From an uncultured bacterium (GTDB taxonomy: Bacteria; Bacillota; Clostridia; Lachnospirales; Lachnospiraceae): DNA of 12,658 nt. The stretch is from NCBI GenBank assembly GCA_905214365.1, contig CAJMMH010000054.1:1-12658 (forward strand), written 5' to 3'. Each line of letters opens with the position of its first letter. Positions within the stretch are counted from its first letter, which is position 1. The notes under the pieces were generated by a model. That model was not told the DNA's origin. It was given only the letters and a program-made list of their open reading frames with translations, and searched no databases. A program made the translations under genes and the position numbers. Positions 7,152 to 12,658 of this stretch are shown here, piece after piece.

Positions 7152-8513
7152 ATGAATTTGATTATTTTTGCAGATGATCTGACCGGAACGCTCGATACGG
7201 GAGTTCAGTTTGCAAAGGCCGGAATCCGAACCTCTTATTACAGCTGCATCGAAGCGCTGACCAGTTCGCTTGCGGACTGGGAAGCGGACGTATATCTGTT
7301 TGATACAGAATCAAGGCATCTTTCTCCCAAAGCCGCTTATCAGAAGCTGTTTGAAGCGGCAGAGGCGGTACATGCATACCATCCGGATCTGATTCTGAAA
7401 AAAACAGATTCCGGGCTGCGCGGGAACATAGGAAGTGAGCTGACGGCAGTGATGGATGCGGTACAGACACCGGTTCTTCATTTTTTCCCGGCGTATCCGC
7501 GTATGGGAAGAACAACAGAGAACGGAATCCAGTATATTGACGGAACGCCGGTTTCTCAGAGTACATTTGGAAATGATCCGTTTGAACCGGTTACCAGGGA
7601 CAGCGCGGTAACGATTGCGGCAAGCGGAGGAAAAGCCGGATGGAGTGCGCCGGGCAGCTGGAACGGACAGGATGGGATTGTTGTATGGGATGCCAGGGAT
7701 GATGAAGAATTGGTTCGGAGAGCGGCGCAGGTGTGGGATTTGCAGCGTCGGTCCGGGCAGACGGCGGTATGGGCAGGCTGCGCGGGTGTGGCAGAAGTTC
7801 TTGCAAATCTTCTTCCATTTCCGAAAAGAGACTTGCCTGCGGCGTGGGAAACGGGTAAAATTGCAGTAATATGCGGAAGTGTCAGCAATGTCAGCCGCCG
7901 TCAGGCAGAAGCGGCGCAGCAGGCAGGCTTTTATCGGGTGGTTGTCCCGACTGACGGGATGGAAGACGGTGAGCCGAAAACTGACGGGATGCAATCCAAT
8001 GAGTCGGAAAACGGCAGGATGAAAATCGGTGAGATGGAGCTTGGCAGGTGCAGGCAGGAGCAGGACATTTGCGGGAAGATTGCAGAAGAGCTGTCAGAAG
8101 CGTATCGGACGCATCCAGGATGCATTGCGGATACCGGCTTTCCGGGGATGGATGAAATTCAGCTTGCCGCAGAAAAAAGAGGACAGACCCCGCAGCAGTC
8201 TGGCAGGCAGGTCAGCCGGAGGATGGCAGGGATTGCAGCGGCCCTCGTAAGGGAGCCGGGTATACGACTGATGATTATTGGCGGCGATACGCTGCAGGCA
8301 TTTCTTGAACTGCTTGGAACGGTACAGCTGTCGCTGCTTGGTGAGTGCGCGCCGGGCGTGGTGCGGATTCAGATCAAATGGGAAAACAATACAGGTGAAC
8401 TGCTTGTCCGGTCCGGAAGCTTCGGCGCTCCAAAGATGCTGACGGAACTTGCAGGCATCAATTGGCAGACGGCACAAGAGCTGCCGGGAAAGGATGGCAA
8501 CAATGACTTATAA
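7152..8513 (+). CDS. DUF1537 four-carbon acid-sugar kinase (DtnK/OtnK family)
   Basis: 453 residues. The N-terminal domain has FADDLTGTLDTG (6-17) and KTDSGLRGN (84-92), then PAYPRMGRTTENG, all family signatures for sugar-acid binding. The C-terminal ATP-binding domain has ICGSVSNVSRRQ, GGDT (377-380) and SGSFG (421-425). Characterised relatives phosphorylate D-threonate, D-erythronate or 3-oxo-tetronates at O4. A PdxA-type gene in the same operon points to the threonate/erythronate 4-phosphate branch rather than to 3-oxo-tetronate kinase, whose usual partners (OtnC, OtnI) are absent. Residues 267-296 are an odd insertion made of three 10-residue repeats. The stop overlaps the next gene by 11 bases, so translation is probably coupled. 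It reads divergently from the AraC-type gene. The precise substrate isomer cannot be read from the sequence. Confidence 0.9.
   Translation: MNLIIFADDLTGTLDTGVQFAKAGIRTSYYSCIEALTSSLADWEADVYLFDTESRHLSPKAAYQKLFEAAEAVHAYHPDLILKKTDSGLRGNIGSELTAVMDAVQTPVLHFFPAYPRMGRTTENGIQYIDGTPVSQSTFGNDPFEPVTRDSAVTIAASGGKAGWSAPGSWNGQDGIVVWDARDDEELVRRAAQVWDLQRRSGQTAVWAGCAGVAEVLANLLPFPKRDLPAAWETGKIAVICGSVSNVSRRQAEAAQQAGFYRVVVPTDGMEDGEPKTDGMQSNESENGRMKIGEMELGRCRQEQDICGKIAEELSEAYRTHPGCIADTGFPGMDEIQLAAEKRGQTPQQSGRQVSRRMAGIAAALVREPGIRLMIIGGDTLQAFLELLGTVQLSLLGECAPGVVRIQIKWENNTGELLVRSGSFGAPKMLTELAGINWQTAQELPGKDGNNDL
7950..8039 (+). repeat. Tandem 30-bp repeats inside the kinase gene
   Basis: Three in-frame 30-base units (7950-7979, 7980-8009, 8010-8039) and possibly a decayed fourth to 8069. 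The first two begin with the identical ACTGACGGGATG. They encode TDGMEDGEPK, TDGMQSNESE and NGRMKIGEME, a hydrophilic, acidic stretch after the strand YRVVVP of the C-terminal domain. It is probably a surface loop grown by replication slippage. Confidence 0.6.
8489..8494 (+). promoter_or_regulatory. Ribosome site that decides the aldolase start
   Basis: AAAGGA lies eight bases before ATG 8503, inside the end of the kinase gene. The alternative in-frame ATG at 8494 would overlap this site, and the one at 8449 has no suitable site and adds residues not seen in the family. Confidence 0.65.
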
Positions 8514-9405
8514 AGAACTGCTGCATGGAATTATTACACCGGTGATTACACCGATGGATGAAAAGGAAAATATCTGCGAGGATCAGCTGCGCGTTCAGAT
8601 TGACCGCTTGATCGAAGCAGGAGTCCATGGAATTTTCGCGTTCGGCACAAACGGTGAGGGCTATATCCTGAGCCGGGAAGAAAAGGAACGGGTTCTTTCC
8701 ATCGTGATTGAACAGACGGCTGGACGGGTTCCGGTTTACGCGGGAACCGGATGTATCAGCACCAGAGAAACCATTGAGCTGTCCGTAAAGGCACAGGAGC
8801 TTGGCGCGGACGTGCTGTCTGTGATTACGCCGTCCTTTGCGGCAGCGTCCCAGGAAGAGCTGTATCAGCATTATAAGGCGGTTGCGGAGTCTGTCAGCAT
8901 TCCGGTTGTCCTTTACAACATTCCGGCAAGAACCGGAAACGCGCTGTCACCGGCGACCGTAGAGCGGCTTTCCCGGCTGGAGCATATCGCCGGAGTCAAG
9001 GATTCCAGCGGAAATTTTGACAACATTCTTCAGTATATTGAGCGGACTTTAGACCGGGATTTCGCGGTTCTCAGCGGAAACGATTCCCTGATCTTATGGA
9101 CGCTTTTTGCGGGAGGTACCGGCGGCATCGCAGGCTGTTCCAATGTGTATCCGGAAACCCTGGCATCGATTTACAATTCCTTTGTGAGCGGAAATTTCGA
9201 AGAGGCAAAACGCTGCCAGAACTCGATCCGTACTCTGAGAAACTGCTTCCAGTTCGGAAATCCAAATACTGTCATCAAGGAAGCGGTGGGAATGCTCGGA
9301 TATCCGGTCGGCCACTGCCGCAGACCGTTTCACATGCTGTCGGAAGAAGGCAGAGCGGCACTGAAGCAGGTACTGGATGAAAATGCCGGAAATGGAATGA
9401 AGTAA
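8503..9405 (+). CDS. DapA/NanA-family aldolase (pyruvate-forming lyase)
   Basis: 300 residues, normal for this (beta/alpha)8-barrel class I aldolase family. Visible signatures are GTNGEG (48-53) in the pyruvate-binding loop, GTGCISTRETI, the catalytic Tyr in VLYNIPARTG (Y138) and the Schiff-base Lys in GVKDSSGNF (K166), so it should be active. Family members condense or cleave pyruvate with an aldehyde: dihydrodipicolinate synthase, N-acetylneuraminate lyase, 2-keto-3-deoxy-sugar aldolases. No lysine, NanE or NanK genes lie nearby. Its place between a four-carbon acid-sugar kinase and a PdxA-type enzyme suggests cleavage of a 2-keto-3-deoxy sugar acid into pyruvate plus a four-carbon aldehyde acid. 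That role is inferred; true dihydrodipicolinate synthase is less likely from context. Confidence 0.88.
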   Translation: MTYKELLHGIITPVITPMDEKENICEDQLRVQIDRLIEAGVHGIFAFGTNGEGYILSREEKERVLSIVIEQTAGRVPVYAGTGCISTRETIELSVKAQELGADVLSVITPSFAAASQEELYQHYKAVAESVSIPVVLYNIPARTGNALSPATVERLSRLEHIAGVKDSSGNFDNILQYIERTLDRDFAVLSGNDSLILWTLFAGGTGGIAGCSNVYPETLASIYNSFVSGNFEEAKRCQNSIRTLRNCFQFGNPNTVIKEAVGMLGYPVGHCRRPFHMLSEEGRAALKQVLDENAGNGMK

Positions 9406-9450
9406 TCTGTACAGCGGTGCAGAAGATCGGAAAGGAACAGAGAGAAGAAT

Positions 9451-10485
9451 ATGAAACCAGTGATTGGAATTACGATGGGAGATCCGGCAGGCATCGGACC
9501 GGAAATTACCAGAAAGGTATTTGCGAGAGGCACTATTTTTGACCGGTGCAGACCGCTTGTCATTGGAGACGCATCGGTGATGGAGCAGGCAGAAAAATTT
9601 GTCGGGGAGGACGGCCTGAAAATTCATGCGGTCAGCAGTCCAGCTGAGGCGCTGTATCAGAGGGGTACGATTGATGTCCTTGATCTGGGTGCGATTACCC
9701 CGCAGCAGCTGGAGGTCGGGCAGATCCGCGCGGCGTCCGGAGAGGCGGCGTTCCAGTATGTGGATAAGGTAATCCAGTTGGCAATGAACGGAGAAGTGGA
9801 TGCAACCGTTACAAACGCGATCAGTAAGGAAGCCATCAACATGGCGGGCCATCATTATGCCGGACATACTGAGATTTATGCGGATAAGACGGGTACAAAG
9901 AAATATACAATGATGCTTGCTTGGAATAATCTGCGCGTGGTGCATGTATCAACCCATGTTTCACTCCGCGAGGCGTGCGACCGGGTAAAAAAGGAACGCG
10001 TGCTGGAGGTCATCCGAATTGCGGACGAGGCATGCCGCCAGATGGGAATCAAAGAGCCGAAGATCGGTGTCGCTGGTCTGAATCCGCATTGTGGGGAGCA
10101 TGGGATGTTCGGCACAGAGGAAATTGAAGAAATTACCCCTGCTGTTGAGGCGGCAAAGCAGGAAGGAATCTGTGCGGATGGTCCGATTCCGCCGGACAGC
10201 ATTTTCTCCAAAGCAAGAGGAGGCTGGTACGATATCGTTGTTGCCATGTATCACGATCAGGGACACATTCCGTTAAAGGTACTTGGATTTGTCTATGATA
10301 AGGAAGCAGGAGGCTGGCAGGCGGTCGAAGGTGTTAATATCACGCTCGGACTGCCGATTATCCGTACATCTGTCGATCACGGAACCGCATTTGACCAGGC
10401 CGGAAAGGGAACAGCCAATGAATTGAGCCTGGAAAACGCGATTGATTACGCAATTCGTTTTGCAGAAGGAAGAAAACAAAAATAA
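9451..10485 (+). CDS. pdxA2: PdxA-family 4-phospho-acid dehydrogenase (PdxA2-like)
   Basis: 344 residues. GDPAGIGPEI (11-20), GHTEIYA (138-144), LNPHCGEHGMFG (from about 210), MYHDQGHIPLK and RTSVDHGTAFDQAGKG are all clear. The three metal-binding histidines equivalent to E. coli PdxA H166, H211 and H266 are H169, H213 and H268. PdxA oxidises 4-phospho-hydroxythreonine for vitamin B6. PdxA2 paralogues oxidise D-threonate or D-erythronate 4-phosphate, with decarboxylation to DHAP. The adjacent DUF1537 kinase and lack of other B6 genes favour the PdxA2 role; subfamily assignment is by context. The gene starts 45 bp after the aldolase, with a purine-rich but loosely spaced ribosome site (GGAAAGGAA at 9429-9437, AGAGAG at 9439-9444). 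Confidence 0.9.
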   Translation: MKPVIGITMGDPAGIGPEITRKVFARGTIFDRCRPLVIGDASVMEQAEKFVGEDGLKIHAVSSPAEALYQRGTIDVLDLGAITPQQLEVGQIRAASGEAAFQYVDKVIQLAMNGEVDATVTNAISKEAINMAGHHYAGHTEIYADKTGTKKYTMMLAWNNLRVVHVSTHVSLREACDRVKKERVLEVIRIADEACRQMGIKEPKIGVAGLNPHCGEHGMFGTEEIEEITPAVEAAKQEGICADGPIPPDSIFSKARGGWYDIVVAMYHDQGHIPLKVLGFVYDKEAGGWQAVEGVNITLGLPIIRTSVDHGTAFDQAGKGTANELSLENAIDYAIRFAEGRKQK

Positions 10486-10519
10486 CAGACATGCACATCC
10501 AGAACCGGAATCCTCCTGC

Positions 10520-10607
10520 AAATTCAGGTACAGCGGGATTCTGGGAACACATAAAAATGTACTCTCGGAGTCTTTTCTGCACTTGCTTTTACGGCCGATT
10601 TTCTGCC
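10520..10607 (+). repeat. 88-bp repeat unit, copy C (pair of 12569-12656)
   Basis: Starts 34 bases after the PdxA stop. It aligns without gaps to 12569-12656, with 74 of 88 bases identical; most differences are transitions. It includes the module GGGATTCTGGGAA (10535-10547), which pairs with CTCTCGGAGTCTT (10562-10574), mainly through wobble pairs. Its right two-thirds is the left arm of the large palindrome at 10557-10719. Confidence 0.8.
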
Positions 10608-10719
10608 AGCCGCGCTCAAATTTTATCAACGTACGCACCGCGTACGCCTCAAAAATTTGAACACATCTGACAAAAAATCTTCTCGTAAAATCAAGCACCA
10701 AAAGATTCCGAGAGTACAT
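10557..10719. repeat. 163-bp imperfect palindrome with 20-bp inverted ends (MITE- or RNA-hairpin-like)
   Basis: Left end ATGTACTCTCGGAGTCTTTT (10557-10576) is inverted at 10700-10719 with one mismatch. Inside are TCAAATTTT/AAAATTTGA (10616-10624 and 10652-10660) and CGTACGC-ACC-GCGTACG (10630-10646), all sharing the same centre at 10638. The segments between (10577-10615 and 10661-10699) are also largely complementary, with many C/T differences that would form G-U pairs in RNA. The element is flanked by ACATAAAA at 10549-10556 and 10716-10723. It has no T-run typical of a terminator. An open frame from 10657 through this element is not considered coding. This with the unit above accounts for the 258-bp gap after PdxA. 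Confidence 0.82.
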
Positions 10720-10731
10720 AAAATGGAAAGT

Positions 10732-10736
10732 GAGGA
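10732..10736 (+). promoter_or_regulatory. Ribosome site that decides the start of the last gene
   Basis: GAGGA lies seven bases before ATG 10744. The in-frame ATGs at 10657 and 10723 lie in or at the edge of the palindrome and lack such a site. Confidence 0.65.
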
Positions 10737-10743
10737 ACATGCA

Positions 10744-12570
10744 ATGGCATTGATTACCTGTCATCATGAGAAAAAAGCGGATATCCGTTTTCAGGACGGA
10801 GCACTGCCGCACGTTACCGGAGCCTGTAGTTATCAGGTGGTCCGTGCCAGCGCGGACCCGGAATGGGCGGCGGACGGCACGGGAAATACCTACAACCACG
10901 CGGCGATGTTAGCGCGGTGGAAAGGACGGTTCTGGTATGAATATCTGTCCGGACCCAAAGGCGAGCATGAAACGCCGTCGGAGGTCTATCTTTGCGTGTC
11001 GGAGGATGGAATCCACTGGGAAAAGCCGATGGAGCTGTTTTCTCCGGCGCGTGTCTGCCCAGACCCGTACCGGGGACCGAAAAAGGAGCTTCTGGCAGAT
11101 CAGACCGATGAGAATGGGACGATTCCGCTTGTATACCATCAGCGGATGGGCTTCTATATTTCATCGCAGGATCGTCTGTTAGCAGTCAGCTTTCTCGGAA
11201 TTTGTCCGGTACCCTCAGTTGCGCCGAACAATGGATACGGTGTTGGCCGTGTTGTCAGGGAGATCTATGAGGACGGATCGCTGTCCGGCATTTACTTTCT
11301 TCGTTACAATACGCCCGCCGGTTTTAACCGGGAAAACGCGGACTGCTTCCCTTATTACGAGGAAGCGCAGGACGAGGGTTTTTGTCAGGCATGCCGGGAG
11401 CTGTTAAGCGAGCCGATTGTCACGCAGCAGTGGTGGGAGGAAGAGCGGCTCAATACGGATTTTTTCCCGTGCAGCGGCGGACAGGCGCTGTCGTGGTACA
11501 CATTGCCGGACAAGCGTATTATCGGCGTATTCAAAAATTCGCTGACAACCGTATCAGAGGACGGCGGAGCGACATGGAGCAAGCCGGAGGTATCCCCGAC
11601 CATTATTACCTCGACCGGAAAGGTATGGGGGCAGCAGCTTTCGGATGGAACCTATGCGCTTGTGTACAATCCGTCGCCGGACAGCGCGCACCGCTGGCCG
11701 TTAGCGATTACAACCGGAGCAAACGGACAGGATTTTTACGGACTTGCGGCAATTATGCCGGAAGTTCCGCCGTGCCGGTATGAGGGCGGTATGAAAAACC
11801 TTGGCGCGCAGTATATGCGTGGAATCACGGAAAACAACCGTCAGTTTGAGGACGGCGCGCTCTGGATTGTCTGCAGCACCAACAAGGAAGACATGTGGAT
11901 TACGCGTGTCCCGGTTCCGGTGACAACCGGATGGAACGGCGAGATCCATGAGGAAATGAGCGGACTGACAGATTCTGAACTGCGAAACCGCTGGAATCTG
12001 TTCGTGCCGTCATGGGGCGGCGCGGAACTGGAAACAAAGGACGGTACGCAGAGCCTGCATCTGTGGGAGCAGGATCCGTATACGCGAGTTATCGCTGAGC
12101 GGAACATGGAACCTGCGGCTGTCCGGACGGTAAAGCTGCGTCTGGAAATCGGGCAGATTACGCACGATCAGGCAGCGGTGATGGTTCAGTCCGCAGATGG
12201 ACAGACATTGATTTCTGCTGTATTTTTGCCGGATCAGACAGCTGCAGTCCGTGTCGGCGGACTGAACCTGCTGCTTGGAACCTATGAGACAGATTGCCCG
12301 CTTGACCTGGAGATCCGTACCGATACGGAATACTGCCGATATGAGGTAACCATGCGGCAGAACGGAAACGAGTTTACAAAGCGGGGAGCAATTGGAGCTG
12401 CAGTATCCACATCGGATCGCCTGGTGATTGCGAGCCGGTATTCGCTGCCGTTCCAGGGGCTTGAAGACAACGGAAAGTATGAAACTATCGGAAATCTGCC
12501 GGATGCCGACCGACCATGCGGACGCAATTCTCTGCGGATTCACAGCCTCCATACGGAGAAAGAAGCGTAA
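10744..12570 (+). CDS. Sialidase-like propeller protein with C-terminal beta-sandwich
   Basis: 608 residues from the chosen ATG 10744 (MALITCHHEKK...); no signal peptide. The propeller covers roughly residues 30-410, with NTYNHAAM (48-55) in the first strand, Asp box SEDGIHW (86-92), a second box SEDGGATW (271-278), and GKVWGQQLSDGTYALVYNP typical of exo-sialidase-like proteins. Residues about 410-608 look like a beta-sandwich (LHLWEQDPYTRVIAERN, TVKLRLEIGQI, CRYEVTMRQNG), perhaps a sugar-binding or structural domain. It shares the fold but not the architecture of the protein at 321-2630. A canonical GH33 arginine triad is not obvious by eye, so true sialidase activity is unproven; it more likely removes another terminal acidic sugar. 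Its stop codon lies at the edge of the following repeat. Confidence 0.75.
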   Translation: MALITCHHEKKADIRFQDGALPHVTGACSYQVVRASADPEWAADGTGNTYNHAAMLARWKGRFWYEYLSGPKGEHETPSEVYLCVSEDGIHWEKPMELFSPARVCPDPYRGPKKELLADQTDENGTIPLVYHQRMGFYISSQDRLLAVSFLGICPVPSVAPNNGYGVGRVVREIYEDGSLSGIYFLRYNTPAGFNRENADCFPYYEEAQDEGFCQACRELLSEPIVTQQWWEEERLNTDFFPCSGGQALSWYTLPDKRIIGVFKNSLTTVSEDGGATWSKPEVSPTIITSTGKVWGQQLSDGTYALVYNPSPDSAHRWPLAITTGANGQDFYGLAAIMPEVPPCRYEGGMKNLGAQYMRGITENNRQFEDGALWIVCSTNKEDMWITRVPVPVTTGWNGEIHEEMSGLTDSELRNRWNLFVPSWGGAELETKDGTQSLHLWEQDPYTRVIAERNMEPAAVRTVKLRLEIGQITHDQAAVMVQSADGQTLISAVFLPDQTAAVRVGGLNLLLGTYETDCPLDLEIRTDTEYCRYEVTMRQNGNEFTKRGAIGAAVSTSDRLVIASRYSLPFQGLEDNGKYETIGNLPDADRPCGRNSLRIHSLHTEKEA

Positions 12571-12656
12571 ATTCAGGTACAACGAGATTCCGAGAGGATA
12601 TAAAAATGTACTCTCGGAATCTCTTATGCACCTGCCTTTGCGGCTGATTTTCTGCC
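12569..12656 (+). repeat. 88-bp repeat unit, copy D (element cut by window end)
   Basis: Begins within the TAA of the preceding gene. It holds a perfect 13-bp inverted repeat, GAGATTCCGAGAG (12584-12596) and CTCTCGGAATCTC (12611-12623), with a 14-base loop. The rest, to the window edge, matches the left arm of the palindrome at 10557-10719 and, inverted, the core of copy B (22 of 24 bases). No T-run follows the stem, so it is not an ordinary terminator, though it could protect transcript ends. A right arm probably continues beyond the window, perhaps before another gene. Confidence 0.82.
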
Positions 12657-12658
12657 GT

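Noticed and set aside
8503..9405. Standard lysine-pathway dihydrodipicolinate synthase or sialic-acid lyase
   Set aside because: No lysine-pathway, nanE or nanK genes are nearby; the operon partners are acid-sugar kinase and PdxA-like enzymes.
10657..10743. Longer N-terminus for the last sialidase-like protein
   Set aside because: The 29 extra residues are encoded by the palindromic element, are Lys-rich and unlike the family, and lack a ribosome site; ATG 10744 has one.

Overview
The window looks like a carbohydrate-utilisation locus from a gut-type Firmicute, probably a Lachnospiraceae member. The clues are an LplC-type sugar ABC permease, an AraC-family regulator, strong GGAGG/AAAGGA ribosome sites, moderately G+C-rich codons, and enzymes without signal peptides, which implies import first and breakdown in the cytoplasm. 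The genus cannot be told from the sequence.

Layout. The left edge (2-235) is the tail of an LplC-type ABC permease. Rightward genes follow: a three-part protein (FGE/SUMF-like domain, sialidase-type propeller, MORN-like repeats; 321-2630), a cytoplasmic (alpha/alpha)6-barrel glycoside hydrolase (2745-4862) and an iron-dependent alcohol dehydrogenase (4969-6132). A leftward AraC-type regulator (7002-6149) faces the dehydrogenase across a shared hairpin terminator. It is split by a one-base frameshift in a G7 tract. Divergent from it runs a tight three-gene set: DUF1537 four-carbon acid-sugar kinase (7152-8513), DapA/NanA-type aldolase (8503-9405) and PdxA-type dehydrogenase (9451-10485). A second cytoplasmic sialidase-like protein (10744-12570) ends the window.

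How the parts may work together (inference). An oligosaccharide enters through the ABC transporter. Sialidase-fold and six-hairpin hydrolases release an acidic 2-keto-3-deoxy sugar, the aldolase splits it into pyruvate and an aldehyde, the Fe-dehydrogenase reduces the aldehyde to a four-carbon sugar acid, and kinase plus PdxA convert that to DHAP and CO2. The sugar that best fits this set is DHA (3-deoxy-D-lyxo-heptulosaric acid) of the pectin rhamnogalacturonan II. On paper its lower four carbons give exactly D-threonate, the known DUF1537/PdxA2 substrate.

A family of degenerate palindromic intergenic elements sits before the two sialidase-like genes and the six-hairpin hydrolase, and again after the last gene, but not before the core metabolic genes. 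The best copy is a 163-bp near-perfect palindrome at 10557-10719.
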